From the NCBI RefSeq assembly GCF_025527015.1, contig NZ_JAODIM010000039.1, forward strand, positions 310,001 through 374,000: a stretch of DNA of 64,000 nucleotides, written 5' to 3'. Below are positions 63,623 to 64,000 of the stretch, one piece after another. This stretch comes from Winslowiella arboricola. Lineage in GTDB: Bacteria; Pseudomonadota; Gammaproteobacteria; Enterobacterales; Enterobacteriaceae. A program made the position numbers and the translations under genes. Numbering within the stretch: position 1 is the first letter of the stretch; each line of letters opens with the position of its first letter. Below the pieces are notes generated by a model. That model did no database searches. It was not told the DNA's origin and saw only the letters and a program-made list of their open reading frames with translations.

Positions 63623-63643
63623 AGGGCCAGCAACGCTGGCCCT
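63623..63643 (-). terminator. Attenuating hairpin between dppA and dppB
   Basis: On the minus strand AGGGCCAGC-gtt-GCTGGCCCT (perfect 9-bp stem, 3-nt loop) is followed by TTTTCC. It starts 15 bp after the dppA stop. The modest T-run would allow some readthrough into dppBCDF, giving excess binding protein over transporter. Confidence 0.75.
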
Positions 63644-63658
63644 GCAGATCAGAACGAC

Positions 63659-64000
63659 TTACTCAGCGACATCAACATTGACGAAGTAGTGGCCGCCTAA
63701 TGGATCAACCACATAACCACTGACTTTCTTGCTGACTGGCTCGTACACGGTAGAGTGCGCGATAATCAGGGCTGGCGCCTGGTCATGCATTACGACCTGA
63801 GCTTGCTTGTAGTACTCGATACGTTTGTTGTGATCGTCAGTGGCGCGAGCCGGCTGGATCTGCTCTTCAAACGGCTTGTAACACCAGCGCGAATAGTTAG
63901 AGCCATCTTTTGCCGCCGCACAGCTGAACAGGGTGGCGAAGAAGTTATCCGGATCCCCATTATCACCGGTCCAGCCCATCATCACCGTCTGGTGTTCACC
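63659..64000 (-). CDS. dppA: DppA, periplasmic dipeptide-binding protein (C-terminal part)
   Basis: Only the last about 113 codons are in the window; the gene runs off the right edge. The segment WTGDNGDPDNFFATLFSCAA to STVYEPVSKKVSGYVVDPLG is characteristic of the C-terminal lobe of DppA-type (SBP family 5) binding proteins. It delivers dipeptides to DppBCDF. Order dppA-B-C-D-F matches E. coli. Confidence 0.93.
   Translation of the reverse strand, partial: GEHQTVMMGWTGDNGDPDNFFATLFSCAAAKDGSNYSRWCYKPFEEQIQPARATDDHNKRIEYYKQAQVVMHDQAPALIIAHSTVYEPVSKKVSGYVVDPLGGHYFVNVDVAE

Overview
The window is enterobacterial chromosome, most likely from the Erwinia/Pantoea group (Erwiniaceae). Its backbone matches the gene order I know from the Escherichia coli 79-80 min region: yhjD, yhjE, yhjG, pdeH (yhjH), kdgK, yhjJ, dctA, hmsP (yhjK), bcsC-B-A-Q-R, bcsE-F-G, dppF-D-C-B-A. 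A copy of the 127-bp ERIC repeat also points to Enterobacterales. The family-level placement is inference. I saw no rRNA, tRNA, CRISPR array or transposase.

Left arm (1-11.7 kb) is accessory and metabolic. It holds a MocR-type regulator running off the left edge and divergent from an AhpD-like gene, malate:quinone oxidoreductase (mqo), a brnTA toxin-antitoxin pair with a palindromic promoter, an SLC13-type anion permease, a LysE exporter divergent from a second MocR regulator, a glutathione S-transferase, a PhzF-like isomerase, and a short-chain dehydrogenase divergent from a LysR regulator.

From 11.7 to 18.6 kb the backbone runs yhjD-yhjE-yhjG-pdeH-kdgK. pdeH has a near-consensus FliA (sigma-28) promoter, which ties c-di-GMP hydrolysis to the flagellar regulon. 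kdgK has a KdgR-box-like palindrome upstream.

From 18.6 to 27.95 kb, between kdgK and yhjJ, lies an inserted uronate-polymer utilisation locus. It encodes a secreted alginate-lyase-family enzyme, a cytoplasmic heparinase II/III-fold (PL17/PL15-like) oligoalginate lyase, a sodium:solute symporter, a reductase resembling the Sphingomonas A1-R enzyme, a FadR-type GntR regulator, a GST and an alpha/beta-hydrolase esterase. With kdgK these form a route from polymer to 2-keto-3-deoxy-6-phosphogluconate. A 13-bp motif shared by the two promoter regions is the probable regulator site.

From 28 to 59.2 kb comes yhjJ, dctA and hmsP, then two complete cellulose systems. The first is the E. coli-like divergent bcsRQABC / bcsEFG locus, which lacks bcsZ. 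The second is a bcsO-Q-A-B-C-D-Z operon inserted between bcsG and dppF. bcsG and bcsZ converge on a 1.26-kb region with no convincing protein gene. It contains a tandem duplication of about 510 bp; each unit has a sigma-70-like promoter, a conserved string of small hairpins and a strong intrinsic terminator, so it looks like a pair of paralogous structured RNAs of about 350 nt. Each unit also has its own matched pair of 16-17-nt direct repeats, one upstream of the promoter and one in an RNA hairpin loop. This is the least explained signal in the window.

The right end (59.5-64 kb) is dppFDCB and the 3' part of dppA, the dipeptide ABC transporter.
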